Counted from the first letter of the stretch, positions 7,415-16,284 are shown. The stretch is DNA of 64,000 nucleotides from Paenibacillus oceani (GCF_014705615.1 NZ_JACXJA010000046.1:1-64000), one strand, 5' to 3'. Notes: generated from the sequence alone by a model not told the origin. Numbers and translations are program-made.

Positions 7415-9436
7415 TTAACTAAAAGTCCAGTCACCCACAAGCTCCAGTATTTTGGTTTCTGCGCCATCCATGTTACGGAACGTTATAGAGGCTCCGCGCT
7501 GCGTTGTTGATGCTATTGTCTTAATAGCACCATCGAGTGTTATGTTCAAGCCATTCACAGAGACTCCATACGTTGTATGAGTGGATTCAGGGTCAAACAC
7601 AACTTTTCTTACAGAAAAGTCCCGATCCGTCCGTATTTCACCTGCCACTATGTCAGTAGTGGCTTTATATCGAACAGTTGAACACGCGCGAACCGTAATT
7701 TTTGGTGATGATTGATCTAATACGGTCTCACCGTCTAGTTTAAATGTAGAACCAAAAAACGGAAACTGTGCAAGTGTGGTCAAGCCTGCCGCGTATAAGC
7801 TTAATTTTCTTTCTGAATTCGGTGCGCATAAGTAACGCGACTCTTGACGATACGGCAAATCGCCCGCATACCAAGCCAAGATAGCATTGCAATTCTCATG
7901 AACATTTAAAGTAACCTCAAATGCACCGATTGTTTCATTACCAACGGTGCCGTTATAAGTATGACGCATTGGGAATGCTGTAACGGATCTGGCAATCTCA
8001 ACATTTTTTATTCGGCACCTGCATCCGCTTTTAACCCAACCGTTTTGCAAACCCATGTAGAACGTGCCGCTGACCATAACATTGTCAATATCTACAAACC
8101 CGGTAGACCCGGTTTGAGTGCTAAAAAAACCTAAGCATGTATTTGTAGTGTTGTATAGTTTCATTGTTCCTGTAATACGAACTTCATATCTGCGTTCTTG
8201 ATAGTTAACGCAATACAGTCCTGCGTAAACATCTTGAATGGTCGGGGATTCAATGAGCAGATTGATACATTCCGGCAATTCTCCGCCTAACGCATTATTG
8301 GGCTCTATATCAATTCCCGCTTTCGGAAAAGTGCCTTTCACACCATCATAATCACCAACTTTTTCAATATAGGGTCGAATGATGGATACATTTACAAATG
8401 AACGAGATGAGATCCCGTTACGTCTCGCGCCAGAAATGTAGGGTTCAAAGATCGTTACGTTCGTTGGCTCATAACCGCCCACAACGTTTGCCAGTCTTCC
8501 GATGTCTATCCCATCGCCCCAACAATCCACTATTCTAGGTTTGTGGAAATAAATATGTTTACAATCAAGAATTTGAATTCCATGTCCCCACTCGCCGGTT
8601 GTCCCTGAATGCCGCAGTCGGTCTCCCTCTACTTTAGCGTTAATTACAACGGCATTTTCTACACGATACGTTTTGATTAGCTGATACACGGTATTGGATG
8701 AACCTAATAATTTTAACCAGCCGTTCTCAGTAAAACTTAAAACGGAATTAGATAAAACGCTTAGTAGGCAAGTATCTCCCGAATCCACTGCGCCGTAGAA
8801 TACGGCATCGATGACAAAGGGTCTGCCCTTGGACGCTGCGTACGCATATCCGGTACGTAATTGTGATTTTTGATCTTCCTCTATATGTGGAGTTGCAAAC
8901 CACGAAGCATAATAAGCGTGCTGGATATCCATTACCCAACTTGAAGTCACAGTTACACCGTTCTCTTCTTCCGCGGTGCTGGGTGTATACGTATAAAATG
9001 TTTCAATGGAGCGGACAAATACTCGATCACCGTCTTCAGCATCAAGCGCAATCAGTTCAGCAAGATCTGCAGCCGTTCGAGTTATTGCCGCTGGTTCATC
9101 GACGCCCGCCGTAGAAACCGCTTCCAATTGTAAAAACGTTTCATTGATCGCACCGACAAGACTGGACTTATCCGCCGTTTTTAAGGAAGATAAATCTCCA
9201 ATCTGTTCATGGGGATTACCCCCGCCTTTTCCGTATACGGATAAAGCTGCAGTTGCTGCCGGATTAGCTTGACCCAATGCCTGGGAAACCCCGCCGGTTG
9301 CCGCGAAAGTAACACCCGTTATGCCGATAGCCGCCAGCAAATCTCTCCGACTCCATTTATCGTGTGTACGTTTCTCTGATTCCCCTCGTTCCGCTGTCTG
9401 ATTTTGTTTTTCGTTATCAAGTCTTTGATCGTCCAT
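7415..9436 (-). CDS. Tat-exported right-handed beta-helix protein with phage tail-fibre-like N-terminal segment
   Basis: This 673-residue protein begins with a charged N-region, the twin-arginine motif WSRRDLLAAIG and a hydrophobic stretch, so it should leave the cell folded via Tat. Next comes SSLKTADKSSLVGAINE (about 85-101), a segment typical of phage tail-fibre and tailspike proteins. From about 250 on it shows short beta-rich repeats such as VVINAKVEG, IQILDCKHIYFHKPRIVDC and NVTIFEPYISGARRNGIS, as expected for a pectate-lyase-like beta-helix. No catalytic residues can be assigned. The ATG at 9436 follows AGGGGTGA at 9 bases. It lies directly downstream of a solute-binding protein gene. 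Base composition is AT-richer than the flanking operon, hinting at transfer. Confidence 0.75.
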   Translation of the reverse strand: MDDQRLDNEKQNQTAERGESEKRTHDKWSRRDLLAAIGITGVTFAATGGVSQALGQANPAATAALSVYGKGGGNPHEQIGDLSSLKTADKSSLVGAINETFLQLEAVSTAGVDEPAAITRTAADLAELIALDAEDGDRVFVRSIETFYTYTPSTAEEENGVTVTSSWVMDIQHAYYASWFATPHIEEDQKSQLRTGYAYAASKGRPFVIDAVFYGAVDSGDTCLLSVLSNSVLSFTENGWLKLLGSSNTVYQLIKTYRVENAVVINAKVEGDRLRHSGTTGEWGHGIQILDCKHIYFHKPRIVDCWGDGIDIGRLANVVGGYEPTNVTIFEPYISGARRNGISSRSFVNVSIIRPYIEKVGDYDGVKGTFPKAGIDIEPNNALGGELPECINLLIESPTIQDVYAGLYCVNYQERRYEVRITGTMKLYNTTNTCLGFFSTQTGSTGFVDIDNVMVSGTFYMGLQNGWVKSGCRCRIKNVEIARSVTAFPMRHTYNGTVGNETIGAFEVTLNVHENCNAILAWYAGDLPYRQESRYLCAPNSERKLSLYAAGLTTLAQFPFFGSTFKLDGETVLDQSSPKITVRACSTVRYKATTDIVAGEIRTDRDFSVRKVVFDPESTHTTYGVSVNGLNITLDGAIKTIASTTQRGASITFRNMDGAETKILELVGDWTFS

Positions 9437-9467
9437 CTTGACATTCACCCCTGATCTTGAAATGACT

Positions 9468-9493
9468 CCCCCTTTCGATGCATCGAAGGGGGG
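9468..9493 (-). promoter_or_regulatory. Perfect hairpin between the binding-protein and beta-helix genes
   Basis: CCCCCTTTCGATG directly followed by CATCGAAGGGGGG makes a 13-pair stem (one wobble) in the 93-base gap. There is no T-run, so it is more likely a transcript processing or stability element than a terminator. Confidence 0.55.
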
Positions 9494-9529
9494 CTGATAG
9501 GTTTACCGTGAGGATCGAATCGATTTACA

Positions 9530-10828
9530 TTACTTAGCGCCTTGGAGCTCGGCCAGCTTCAGCTTGATTGCTTCCTCTGCTTGCGACAGCGCCTGATTGA
9601 CGTCGATCGTCCCTTGCAAATACTCTTTGAATTTGTTGATGGCAATGCTTTCACCCTGACTGCGGTATTGCGAGGCAACCGGATATGGAACGGGCTTGCT
9701 TTTGAAAATGCTTGGTAAATGTTTGTCTTTCAAGCCGGGGTTGGATGATCCGAGCGCCTGCTTGATCGCATCGCTGGCGAGCGGCGACAGACGACCGCGC
9801 TTGGACAATTCCAACTGCACCTCATCCGAGCTCATCGTCTCGATAACGCTGACCGCATCTTGCAAATGTTTTGTCGTTTTGGTCGCAATGACTGTATATA
9901 CGCTTGCATTGCCGTACGTGTTCGGCTTTTCCGGATAGCTCGGATACTGCGCTACGTCCCAGCTAAGCCCATCCTTTTCGGCTGCAACGAGCTGGTTGAG
10001 GATGTTTAGATCAAGCAGCATGCCGAGCTTCTTGCTTTTCATAAACTGATCCTTCGGCGATTCCGCAAGCAGCTCGTTGCCTGGAATCGAGAAAATCTCC
10101 TTTGACAACTCGAACACGCGTTTCCACTTGTCGTTGTTGATGACCACTTGATTGTTCGCGTCAAGCGCTGCTACGCCAAGCGGCTGCGACATCCAAATGA
10201 TCGTGTAGCCCGGGTCGAGACCGCGGATCTGCACGCCGCCATCGGTGCGTGTCACTTTTTTCGCCAGCTTCAGCACGTCATCCCAATACATACCATCGGT
10301 CGGGTAGGGGGCACCGGCTTTATCAAAAATGTCTTTATTGTAATACAGCGCATGGTAGTTGACATTAATCGGCAAACCGTACAATTCGTTTTTGTCCGAC
10401 GCATTGCGGACGTCTGTAATGTAGTTAGTTTCAAAGCGGTTCAAGGACATGTTCCGCGCTTTGAACAACGGCTCCATGTCGATCACCAGCTCCAAATCCC
10501 GGTACGACGCTAAGGCGCCTGTAAAGGTGACAATCAAATCCGGCGTACTGCCGGACGCCATCAGTTCATTTAATGTCGTTCCCTTTGCGTCCGGCACATA
10601 TTCGAGCGTAATGTGTGGGTATTTTGCCTGGAGACGCTCCCCGACAACTTGTTGAAACTCTTCGTCAAGCAAGGTCCCGACCGCTTGGCTGGCAATACGA
10701 AGCGTGACCGGCGACGGCTGATTGACTTTCGTTTCTACGGCGCTGCCTTCTTTGCCGCCACATCCGGACAGTACAACGGCCATTGCAGCAGTGAACAGTG
10801 CAATTGTGCGTACTTTAAATCGTTTCAT
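9530..10828 (-). CDS. Extracellular solute-binding lipoprotein, family 1 (sugar ABC type)
   Basis: This 432-residue lipoprotein has the signal peptide and lipobox VLSGC, with the lipidated Cys at about residue 23. The mature part has the binding-protein signature LYGLPINVNYHALYYNKDIFDKAG (quoted here in part: ALYYNKDIFDKAG), then WDDVLKLAKKVT and VAQYPSYPEKPNTYG. It should capture an oligosaccharide at the membrane surface. It is a clear paralogue of the binding proteins at 19482 and 38367, sharing the SYPEKPNTYG and SSDEVQL blocks. No permease gene is adjacent, so it must use membrane components encoded elsewhere. A cre box and a promoter lie upstream, and a Tat beta-helix gene follows. Confidence 0.9.
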   Translation of the reverse strand: MKRFKVRTIALFTAAMAVVLSGCGGKEGSAVETKVNQPSPVTLRIASQAVGTLLDEEFQQVVGERLQAKYPHITLEYVPDAKGTTLNELMASGSTPDLIVTFTGALASYRDLELVIDMEPLFKARNMSLNRFETNYITDVRNASDKNELYGLPINVNYHALYYNKDIFDKAGAPYPTDGMYWDDVLKLAKKVTRTDGGVQIRGLDPGYTIIWMSQPLGVAALDANNQVVINNDKWKRVFELSKEIFSIPGNELLAESPKDQFMKSKKLGMLLDLNILNQLVAAEKDGLSWDVAQYPSYPEKPNTYGNASVYTVIATKTTKHLQDAVSVIETMSSDEVQLELSKRGRLSPLASDAIKQALGSSNPGLKDKHLPSIFKSKPVPYPVASQYRSQGESIAINKFKEYLQGTIDVNQALSQAEEAIKLKLAELQGAK

Positions 10829-10884
10829 ACGAAAAATCCCCCTGTTTGAAAATGAATGGCAAGCGTTCGTGATCCGCTACGGAT

Positions 10885-10912
10885 TTTATAATCCGATAGG
10901 ATTAAGGATTAA
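10885..10912 (-). promoter_or_regulatory. Putative promoter of the binding-protein/beta-helix operon
   Basis: On the minus strand TTAATC (10907-10912), 16 bases and TATAAA (10885-10890) form a weak sigma-A promoter 57 bases before the start codon, downstream of a cre box. Confidence 0.45.
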
Positions 10913-10921
10913 TTTCATATA

Positions 10922-10935
10922 AGGAAGCGCTTTCA
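10922..10935 (-). promoter_or_regulatory. CcpA cre box
   Basis: TGAAAGCGCTTCCT on the minus strand matches the cre consensus TGWAARCGYTWNCW at every position. It lies just upstream of the putative promoter of the solute-binding protein gene, so carbon catabolite control by CcpA is likely. Confidence 0.8.
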
Positions 10936-11183
10936 AAAAGGGCTTGTTACCTTGATGCGACACCACCAGCGTACGATGCGCGCAGCATCGATCATGCCGC
11001 AGTCCCGGAAACTCCCTCGTCGATACGCAGCTGCGTCTGCAGCGTCGTATAGGGACAACATTTCCTTCTATTGCATGACATTCTCACTTGCTCGTATGGG
11101 ATCCCACTTACCATGTGCACACATTCATCATAAAGGAAACCCCTGTCCTTTTCCTATACAGGAATGATGCACTGCCCATACAC

Positions 11184-11213
11184 TTGATTTCACCCTTCAC
11201 AAGGCGATATAAT
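11184..11213 (+). promoter_or_regulatory. Promoter of the araC-type gene at 11247
   Basis: TTGATT (11184-11189), 18 bases and TATAAT (11208-11213) form a good sigma-A promoter 34 bases before the gene. The rest of the 418-base gap 10829-11246 holds the cre box and promoter of the divergent operon. Nothing else is clear. Confidence 0.7.
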
Positions 11214-11246
11214 GAGGCGCAATAGACGGTTGTATGAGGAGTCGAC

Positions 11247-12071
11247 TTGAAAATGGAACCGTATACACCGGCGCAATTAAGACCCCAACTAGTTCTTCTG
11301 GCGGAATGGGTGCAGAAGGAAACGTTTCAGCATCACTCGGTCAATGTTCCCTGGTGGATTTTGTTCTATGTACTGCAAGGGCAGTTCCAGTATCAAATCG
11401 GGAAGCACGAAGGCGTGGCCGGCCCGGACGACCTGCTGCTTTGCCCGCCGCACACCCTATTTCGTCGTCACATGACATTGCCTTCGACGTTCCTGCTCGT
11501 TAACTTTAACTGGTTTTCCCCGCTAGGAGAGCGGATCGATTCGGACCGTCAGCTGATGCCCAATCCGGTCGGAAAATTTATTATTCAAGATATGCAGCGG
11601 CTTGCCTCAACTCATCTCCATTTTCAGAAACTGCTTGACCGAATCGATTCGTTTGCATTGGAACGGCGCGATTTTTTGCTGCAAGACTTGTGGCAGCTGT
11701 ATACGTGGGAGTGGGACTGCGCCCAGCGGGATTTGCGGGAGCAGGCAATCGACCCGCTGATGAAGCGCGCGGAGCAACTGCTGCGCCATCATGCGATGGG
11801 ACGCTTGTCGCTCAAATCGATATCCAGCGAGCTCGGTCTTAGTGCCGTGCAGTTTACGCGACGCTTCAAAGCGGTGTACGGCTCGTCGCCGACCGACTAC
11901 ATCACCAGCTTACGGTTATGCAAGGTGCGGACGCTGCTGCTGGAAACCCAACTGACGTTGAATGAAATTGCGAGCCAGTGCGGTTATGAAAACGGGCTGT
12001 ACTTAAGCCGTGTCTTTTCCCAAAAAATGAACATCAGCCCTTCCCAATACCGGCAAAGCCATCACATATAA
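11247..12071 (+). CDS. AraC-family transcriptional regulator
   Basis: This 274-residue regulator has an N-terminal cupin-like sensing domain (about 1-150) and a C-terminal pair of helix-turn-helix motifs (about 170-270). The second carries the family signature NEIASQCGYENGLYLSRVFSQKMNISPSQYR (seen as GYENGLYLSRVF and SPSQYR). The start may be TTG at 11247 or ATG at 11253, since GAGGAG lies 5 or 11 bases upstream. It is transcribed divergently from the binding-protein/beta-helix operon and is its most likely regulator, probably responding to a sugar. That link is inferred from position. Confidence 0.88.
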   Translation: MKMEPYTPAQLRPQLVLLAEWVQKETFQHHSVNVPWWILFYVLQGQFQYQIGKHEGVAGPDDLLLCPPHTLFRRHMTLPSTFLLVNFNWFSPLGERIDSDRQLMPNPVGKFIIQDMQRLASTHLHFQKLLDRIDSFALERRDFLLQDLWQLYTWEWDCAQRDLREQAIDPLMKRAEQLLRHHAMGRLSLKSISSELGLSAVQFTRRFKAVYGSSPTDYITSLRLCKVRTLLLETQLTLNEIASQCGYENGLYLSRVFSQKMNISPSQYRQSHHI

Positions 12072-12103
12072 AACGGGCGGGAATCCTGCTTAGAAAACTA
12101 AAA

Positions 12104-12130
12104 CGGGATGGAAGCCCTGCTCCCATCCCG
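12104..12130. terminator. Hairpin between araC and tagO-like genes
   Basis: CGGGATGG and CCATCCCG pair around an 11-base loop. On the minus strand it is followed by TTTTAGTTTTC, on the plus strand by AAAAAT, so it works better for minus-strand transcripts. Confidence 0.55.
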
Positions 12131-12153
12131 AAAAATGAAACTAATGATCAGGT

Positions 12154-12188
12154 AAACAAGCGGACTGTCCTTGGGATGCCGCTTGTTT
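12154..12188. terminator. Bidirectional terminator
   Basis: AAACAAGCGG and CCGCTTGTTT form a 10-pair stem with T-runs on both strands, between the convergent araC-type and tagO-like genes. Confidence 0.7.
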
Positions 12189-12207
12189 AATATTTTGCAC
12201 GGATCGG

Positions 12208-13167
12208 CTATACGTTCAGCAGCAGCAAAATGATCGACATCATGCTGAAGCAGACGTTGACGAGCCACAGAAACGCGACGACCTGCTTGGGCTTCATGCC
12301 GGTCGACAACAGCCTGTAATGCGCCTGGCTGGCGTCAGCCTGATAGATCGGCTTGCCTTGGCGCATCCGCCGGAAGACGACGAACAGATTGTCGAAGATC
12401 GGCACGCCCAGCGCCAAAATCGGGATGAACAGCGACAGCACCGTCGCCTGTTTGAACGCCCCGTCGAGAGCGACGACGGCGAGTATAAAGCCGAACAACG
12501 TCGCACCGGCATCGCCCATAAACACTTTGGCCGGCGGCTTGTTGTAACGAAGGTAGGCGATCGCAATCGCCACGACGATCATCGCGATCATCGCCGAGCT
12601 GGACTGGCCTTTGGCCAGCGCTACGATGAATAGCGTGCCCCCCGATATGGCCGATAAGCCCCCGGCCAGACCGTCCATCCCGTCCGAGAAATTGATCACC
12701 GTCGTAACGCCGAATATCCACGTCACCGTCAGAACGAGCTGCAGCCAACCCGGCAGCAGGACCTCCTGCCCGGTAAACGGATTCGTAAATCCATAAAAGA
12801 CAATGCCGGATTCGTAGACCAGATAAGCGGCTGCCACCTGCACGAGAAATTTCGGCATCGCCGGAAACTCTTTGCGGTGTGTCTTGTACCAATCGTCGAT
12901 CGTACCGATGATCAGCACCATGAAAGCTCCGACCAGGATGGCGGTCGTCTGTCCCGGCTCCTCGCGGACGAACAGCAGGAAGGCGACGGCGAAGCCGATA
13001 AAAATGGCGATGCCCGCCGTGAGCGGAATCGGCTCCCGATGTATTTTCCGTTCGCTGTCTTCCCGGGGCTTGTCCACAAAATCGATCCGGAACGCCAGTT
13101 TGCGCAGCGGCGGAATCAAGACGTACACGATCGCGAATGCAACGATAAAGGCAAGTAAGTAATAAAT
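12208..13167 (-). CDS. Undecaprenyl-phosphate GlcNAc-1-phosphate transferase-like (TagO/WecA/MraY family)
   Basis: This integral membrane enzyme of about 319 residues transfers a sugar-1-phosphate from a UDP-sugar to undecaprenyl phosphate, the first step of wall teichoic acid or other surface glycan synthesis. Family motifs are PREDSERKIHREPIPLTAG, the acidic GTIDDWY, NFSDGMDGLAGG, KVFMGDAG and the loop around residue 290, DASQAHYRLL. Several hydrophobic helices are visible. I extend the gene to an ATT codon at 13167, because GGAGG lies 7 bases upstream and the extension adds the expected first helix (YYLLAFIVAFAIVYVL). The next GTG at 13128 has no ribosome binding site. VanW lies upstream. 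Confidence 0.8.
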   Translation of the reverse strand: MYYLLAFIVAFAIVYVLIPPLRKLAFRIDFVDKPREDSERKIHREPIPLTAGIAIFIGFAVAFLLFVREEPGQTTAILVGAFMVLIIGTIDDWYKTHRKEFPAMPKFLVQVAAAYLVYESGIVFYGFTNPFTGQEVLLPGWLQLVLTVTWIFGVTTVINFSDGMDGLAGGLSAISGGTLFIVALAKGQSSSAMIAMIVVAIAIAYLRYNKPPAKVFMGDAGATLFGFILAVVALDGAFKQATVLSLFIPILALGVPIFDNLFVVFRRMRQGKPIYQADASQAHYRLLSTGMKPKQVVAFLWLVNVCFSMMSIILLLLNV

Positions 13168-13294
13168 GACAATCCCTCCCGGATTTCAGTACCCTGTTTC
13201 CCCTATAGCCCGGACTCTCCGGCTGCCTTCCAGAGTGCCGGGCCTGCCGGTCCGAAGCCAGACGGCTAAACCGGATGAACATCCCGCCGTGCGC

Positions 13295-14107
13295 TCAGCC
13301 TTTGCCGGCTTCCTTCAGCAGCGGCTCGTACATCATAATCGCATGGTTCTCGGTAATGTACTCGTCGCCTATACAGGTTCCTTGCAAGTCGTACACTTTG
13401 CGGTATATCGTGTTGTGCCGGACGTAGCGGCCCCAAGTTTCCAAGGTGATGGCATGATCGCGCTCATACACCTCGTAGCGGTGAAGAGGAGCCCGGTCCG
13501 TTCTCCACTCTCCGCTCAGAAACGCATCGTCCAGCTCCAGATGCAGCTGATAAGGCCGGTCGGTAGGATTATAAATTTGCAAATCGATGTAATTGTATGC
13601 GCACGTGGCTCCGCTTCCGAACGGCTGCGTCCGGGAGGAGTCGGGAAACACGTCATAGCTGTGTCGGTGCCTTTCGACTACTTGCAGAGGCGTATGCAGC
13701 GTAATCCAGTAGATCAGGTTCGATAGCTGGCACAGGCCGCCTCCTACTCCGGAACGAAACGAGCCATAAAACAGAACCATCGCCTCCCGGTAGCCTTTCC
13801 TCCGCGTCGGTTTGCCAATCAGCTTCCAGTAGGACAACGTCTCGCCCGGGCGAATGACGATGCCGCTCAGCCGCCGGAGAGCGATGGACAAGTTATGCGC
13901 CTTATTGCGCTGCATCCACATGTCTACGTTTTTCAGCGAACGGTACACCGGGGTCTGATGACGGAACACCGGGTATGGCTGCCGAGGCTCGTTGTCCCGC
14001 AAGGCCGCATAACGACGGGAGCCCAGCCACCAGCTTATCCGTCTGCGCCACGTATAATACCGGGCACCCAGCCAGATGCGCAGCCGGGATCTCGGAATCG
14101 GCTTCAT
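13295..14107 (-). CDS. vanW: VanW-family protein
   Basis: This 270-residue protein has the VanW core: GETLSYWKLIGKPTRRKGY at about 93-111 and the signature GVGGGLCQLSNLIYW at about 121-135, then a beta-rich C-terminal part with NPTDRPYQLHLEL. VanW proteins occur in vancomycin-resistance clusters and widely in Gram-positive bacteria, with no established biochemical role. There is no signal peptide. The ATG follows GGAGG at 8 bases. It is transcribed in the direction of the tagO-like gene but 128 bases away, so a role at the cell envelope is plausible only by association. No other van genes are near. Confidence 0.85.
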   Translation of the reverse strand: MKPIPRSRLRIWLGARYYTWRRRISWWLGSRRYAALRDNEPRQPYPVFRHQTPVYRSLKNVDMWMQRNKAHNLSIALRRLSGIVIRPGETLSYWKLIGKPTRRKGYREAMVLFYGSFRSGVGGGLCQLSNLIYWITLHTPLQVVERHRHSYDVFPDSSRTQPFGSGATCAYNYIDLQIYNPTDRPYQLHLELDDAFLSGEWRTDRAPLHRYEVYERDHAITLETWGRYVRHNTIYRKVYDLQGTCIGDEYITENHAIMMYEPLLKEAGKG

Positions 14108-14298
14108 CCTCGTATCCTCCAGTCGGATGCCGTCGTATTACGGCAAGTAGTCGCCTTCCGTATTGACGGTTCAACCCGGTAAAAGGTTCATTCTGACAAT
14201 GGCGGTTTTTGAATATATTGGACATTCGGCGTCGATTTCCCTTCTTTATGACAGGACCACCGGTAACATTATGCTGAATGCCGTCGCTTTCAGTCAGC

Positions 14299-14328
14299 AA
14301 AAAGCCCCTGACGAGCCGGGGCTCGAAG
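14299..14328 (-). terminator. Terminator behind the decayed metallophosphoesterase gene
   Basis: On the minus strand AGCCCC and GGGGCT pair around GGCTCGTCA and are followed by TTTTT, directly after the remaining stop codon. Confidence 0.75.
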
Positions 14329-14332
14329 AGGC

Positions 14333-15427
14333 TTATTCCATCGCACACGGCACGTCCGTCACCTCGATCATCGCCGATGCGTGGCGGTTGCCGCACGTTA
14401 CTGTGATCGCCGCCGTTCCCGGCGCTTTGCCTGTAACCTTGCCCAGATCGTCCACCTCGGCTGCATCCGGGTTATCGGACGACCATTCCACTTTAAAGGG
14501 CGGTGCCACCGGCATCGTGATCGGATGATTGGTGCTGGTCTGAAACGTTCCGTTCGCTGTCAGCGTCATTTCCTGATTCACACCCAGCCTGACCGCAAGA
14601 GCGCCGAACGTAATCTCGTCGAGCAGCGGCACGACGTCCCAGCTGATAGAAGCTTCATCCACGTATACGTTCAAATAATGGTAAAAGCCGCCTTTATCCG
14701 GCGGAATATGCGTATATTTGCCGCCGCCGCCCGATATGACATAGTCGACACCCTGAACGTTTTTGTGCAGATAGGCGTGAAGATCGCCGCTGAATACGAC
14801 TACGTTCGTATCGGGGCGTCTGGTCTTGAACGCACCCATCAGATCGTACAAGCGCACCGTATCGTCCGGGTCGCTGAAGCCGTGTCCGGTCTGGAAATGT
14901 TCCCCGTCCGCGGAAATCTCGTCCGGAGGAACGTGCATAAATACGATGACATGGCGCTGACTCGTCTGCTCGAGCACTTGCCTGAGCCAGGTCAACTGGG
15001 AGGCGTCGGAGCCGGTAATCGAGTTGTTCGCGGAATCGAGTCCGCCCGAGCGGAGCGCCGACTGTGAAGCTCCACCGGACCGACGAAACGTTCCCCGCGA
15101 GGTCCGCCGCCGTAACGCTCGCCGTATGCTTCGAATCGGGCTCGAGGGGAACGGGAGGCGTGTAAAACAAAGTGCCGCTGGCCTCGTCGTATGTGTGCCC
15201 GACCGTTTCCCCGTCCAGCCCGAGCCGGATCGAAGCGGCATTCACTCCTGTATAGCGGTCCGCCGCATGGATCGTAAGCCTCGGCCGATTCGTCTGCGTC
15301 CGGATGCCGTCCATCGGGCTGATGACGCGCAGCGCGGGCGCCTCGGTATCCGGTCCCGTGTACACGACAAAGCTCCAAGCCGCTCCGGGCAGCGCCGGAT
15401 TACCCGCCTTGTCGGCGGCGTCCACCG
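14333..15427 (-). pseudogene. Decayed surface metallophosphoesterase with Ig-like domains
   Basis: Reading the minus strand, one frame encodes an Ig-like domain (WSFVVYTGPDTEAPALRVISP to VRWSFTV, about 15425-15075). A second frame then encodes the C-terminal half of a calcineurin-type phosphoesterase (QLTWLRQVLEQTSQRHVIVFMHVPP, VVFSGDLHAYL) and a final Ig-like domain (SSDNPDAAEVDDLGKVTGKAPG). The frame change near 15065 goes with loss of the first half of the enzyme domain, which should carry the DxH, GDxxD and GNHD metal ligands. The N-terminal secretion signal is also missing: upstream, a short unrelated frame ends at a stop. The terminator is intact. This is a gene remnant that cannot make an active enzyme. 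Confidence 0.75.
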
Positions 15428-15613
15428 TTACCCGTCACTTCTGACGGCCTCCGGCTCCGCCTTCGCATTTTCGTTCCCGTACGCTGCCTTCATGTTCATC
15501 GATACCACCTGACTGTTTGCTGATTCGTATGGATATATCCACCTGCCTGGAGCGTGAACCTGTCTGGGAGCTCTCTCCAAGCGACGATGGTCACTTTTCG
15601 GAAGCGATTTCAT

Positions 15614-15960
15614 TTAATGTAATAATATTTCTCCGATAATACAATAAATAGTTTATAATGTTCCAACTCTCTTGTATATAGCGAATACTGTCGTTATTTG
15701 TAAACGAGACCTGTCTGCTGCAACCGGACATAAGCCCCTGTATCCCGCTTCACCGCTGGCGAAACCGCAGAGATAAAGTCGAAAATTTTTCGCCCGCACA
15801 ACGAAAAAAATATGCTAAACTAATATACAAGTAATAGACCTGATATGGAGTTGTCTTAGTTGTTATTACGCACGACAGTATAAAAATAAAGGTCTCCAGC
15901 ACCCTCTAATTTCGGCATAAGGGGATAACAAAGACGAATAAAGGCGATTTGCCACCCTTA
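15614..15960. other. AT-rich gene-free stretch
   Basis: No ORF with a ribosome binding site is seen between the decayed phosphoesterase and copy B of the dispersed repeat. The region is AT-rich around 15600-15870, and ATAAAGG-type words occur near 15890-15960. No RNA gene is recognised. Confidence 0.4.
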
Positions 15961-16090
15961 TTTCAACCAACTGATCGGGTCAGCACCCTTTTCGCGGATT
16001 TTAGCAGCTTCAAACCGCTCTTATTCCACCTGCAAGCGGGTTTTCGAACAAAATAAAGGGTGCAAACCACTCTTATTCGTTCCCGGTTCC
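15961..16090 (+). repeat. Dispersed intergenic repeat, copy B (full length)
   Basis: About 130 bases, beginning TTTCAACCAACTGAT, then CTTTTCGCGGATTTTAG, TTCAAACCGCTCTTATT, GCGGGTTTTCGAACAAAATAAAGG and CAAACCACTCTTATT. It matches the inverted copy C at 48967-49094 over its whole length with few changes, and copy A at 4651-4735 over its second half. The unit has an internal direct repeat, CAAACCRCTCTTATT. Confidence 0.85.
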
Positions 16091-16233
16091 CTCCTCTCCT
16101 GTCTACAAGCGGAGGCACAAGGTCGAGCTGCCATAATGAACGGCTTGCGGCGCTTGCTTGCACGATAAGAAAAGCATGTAACCGAAACGCTTACCACGAT
16201 GAGTGATCCTGCGCAAGCGGGAGCTTTTCTTAG

Positions 16234-16284
16234 TTCAGAATGTCTCGGTTCGTCTAACGCATTAGCGAACATCAAAATTCTGAA
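16234..16284 (+). promoter_or_regulatory. Nested inverted repeats in the leader of the araC-type gene at 16308
   Basis: TTCAGAAT (16234) pairs with ATTCTGAA (16284), and inside it GTTCG pairs with CGAAC. The structure ends 12 bases before AAAGGAGG. It could be an operator or a leader hairpin. Nothing in the sequence decides between them. Confidence 0.45.

Noticed and set aside
16160-16200. cre box near CCGAAACGCTTACC before the araC-type gene
   Set aside because: The left half does not fit the consensus, unlike the perfect sites at 10922, 26332 and 39747.
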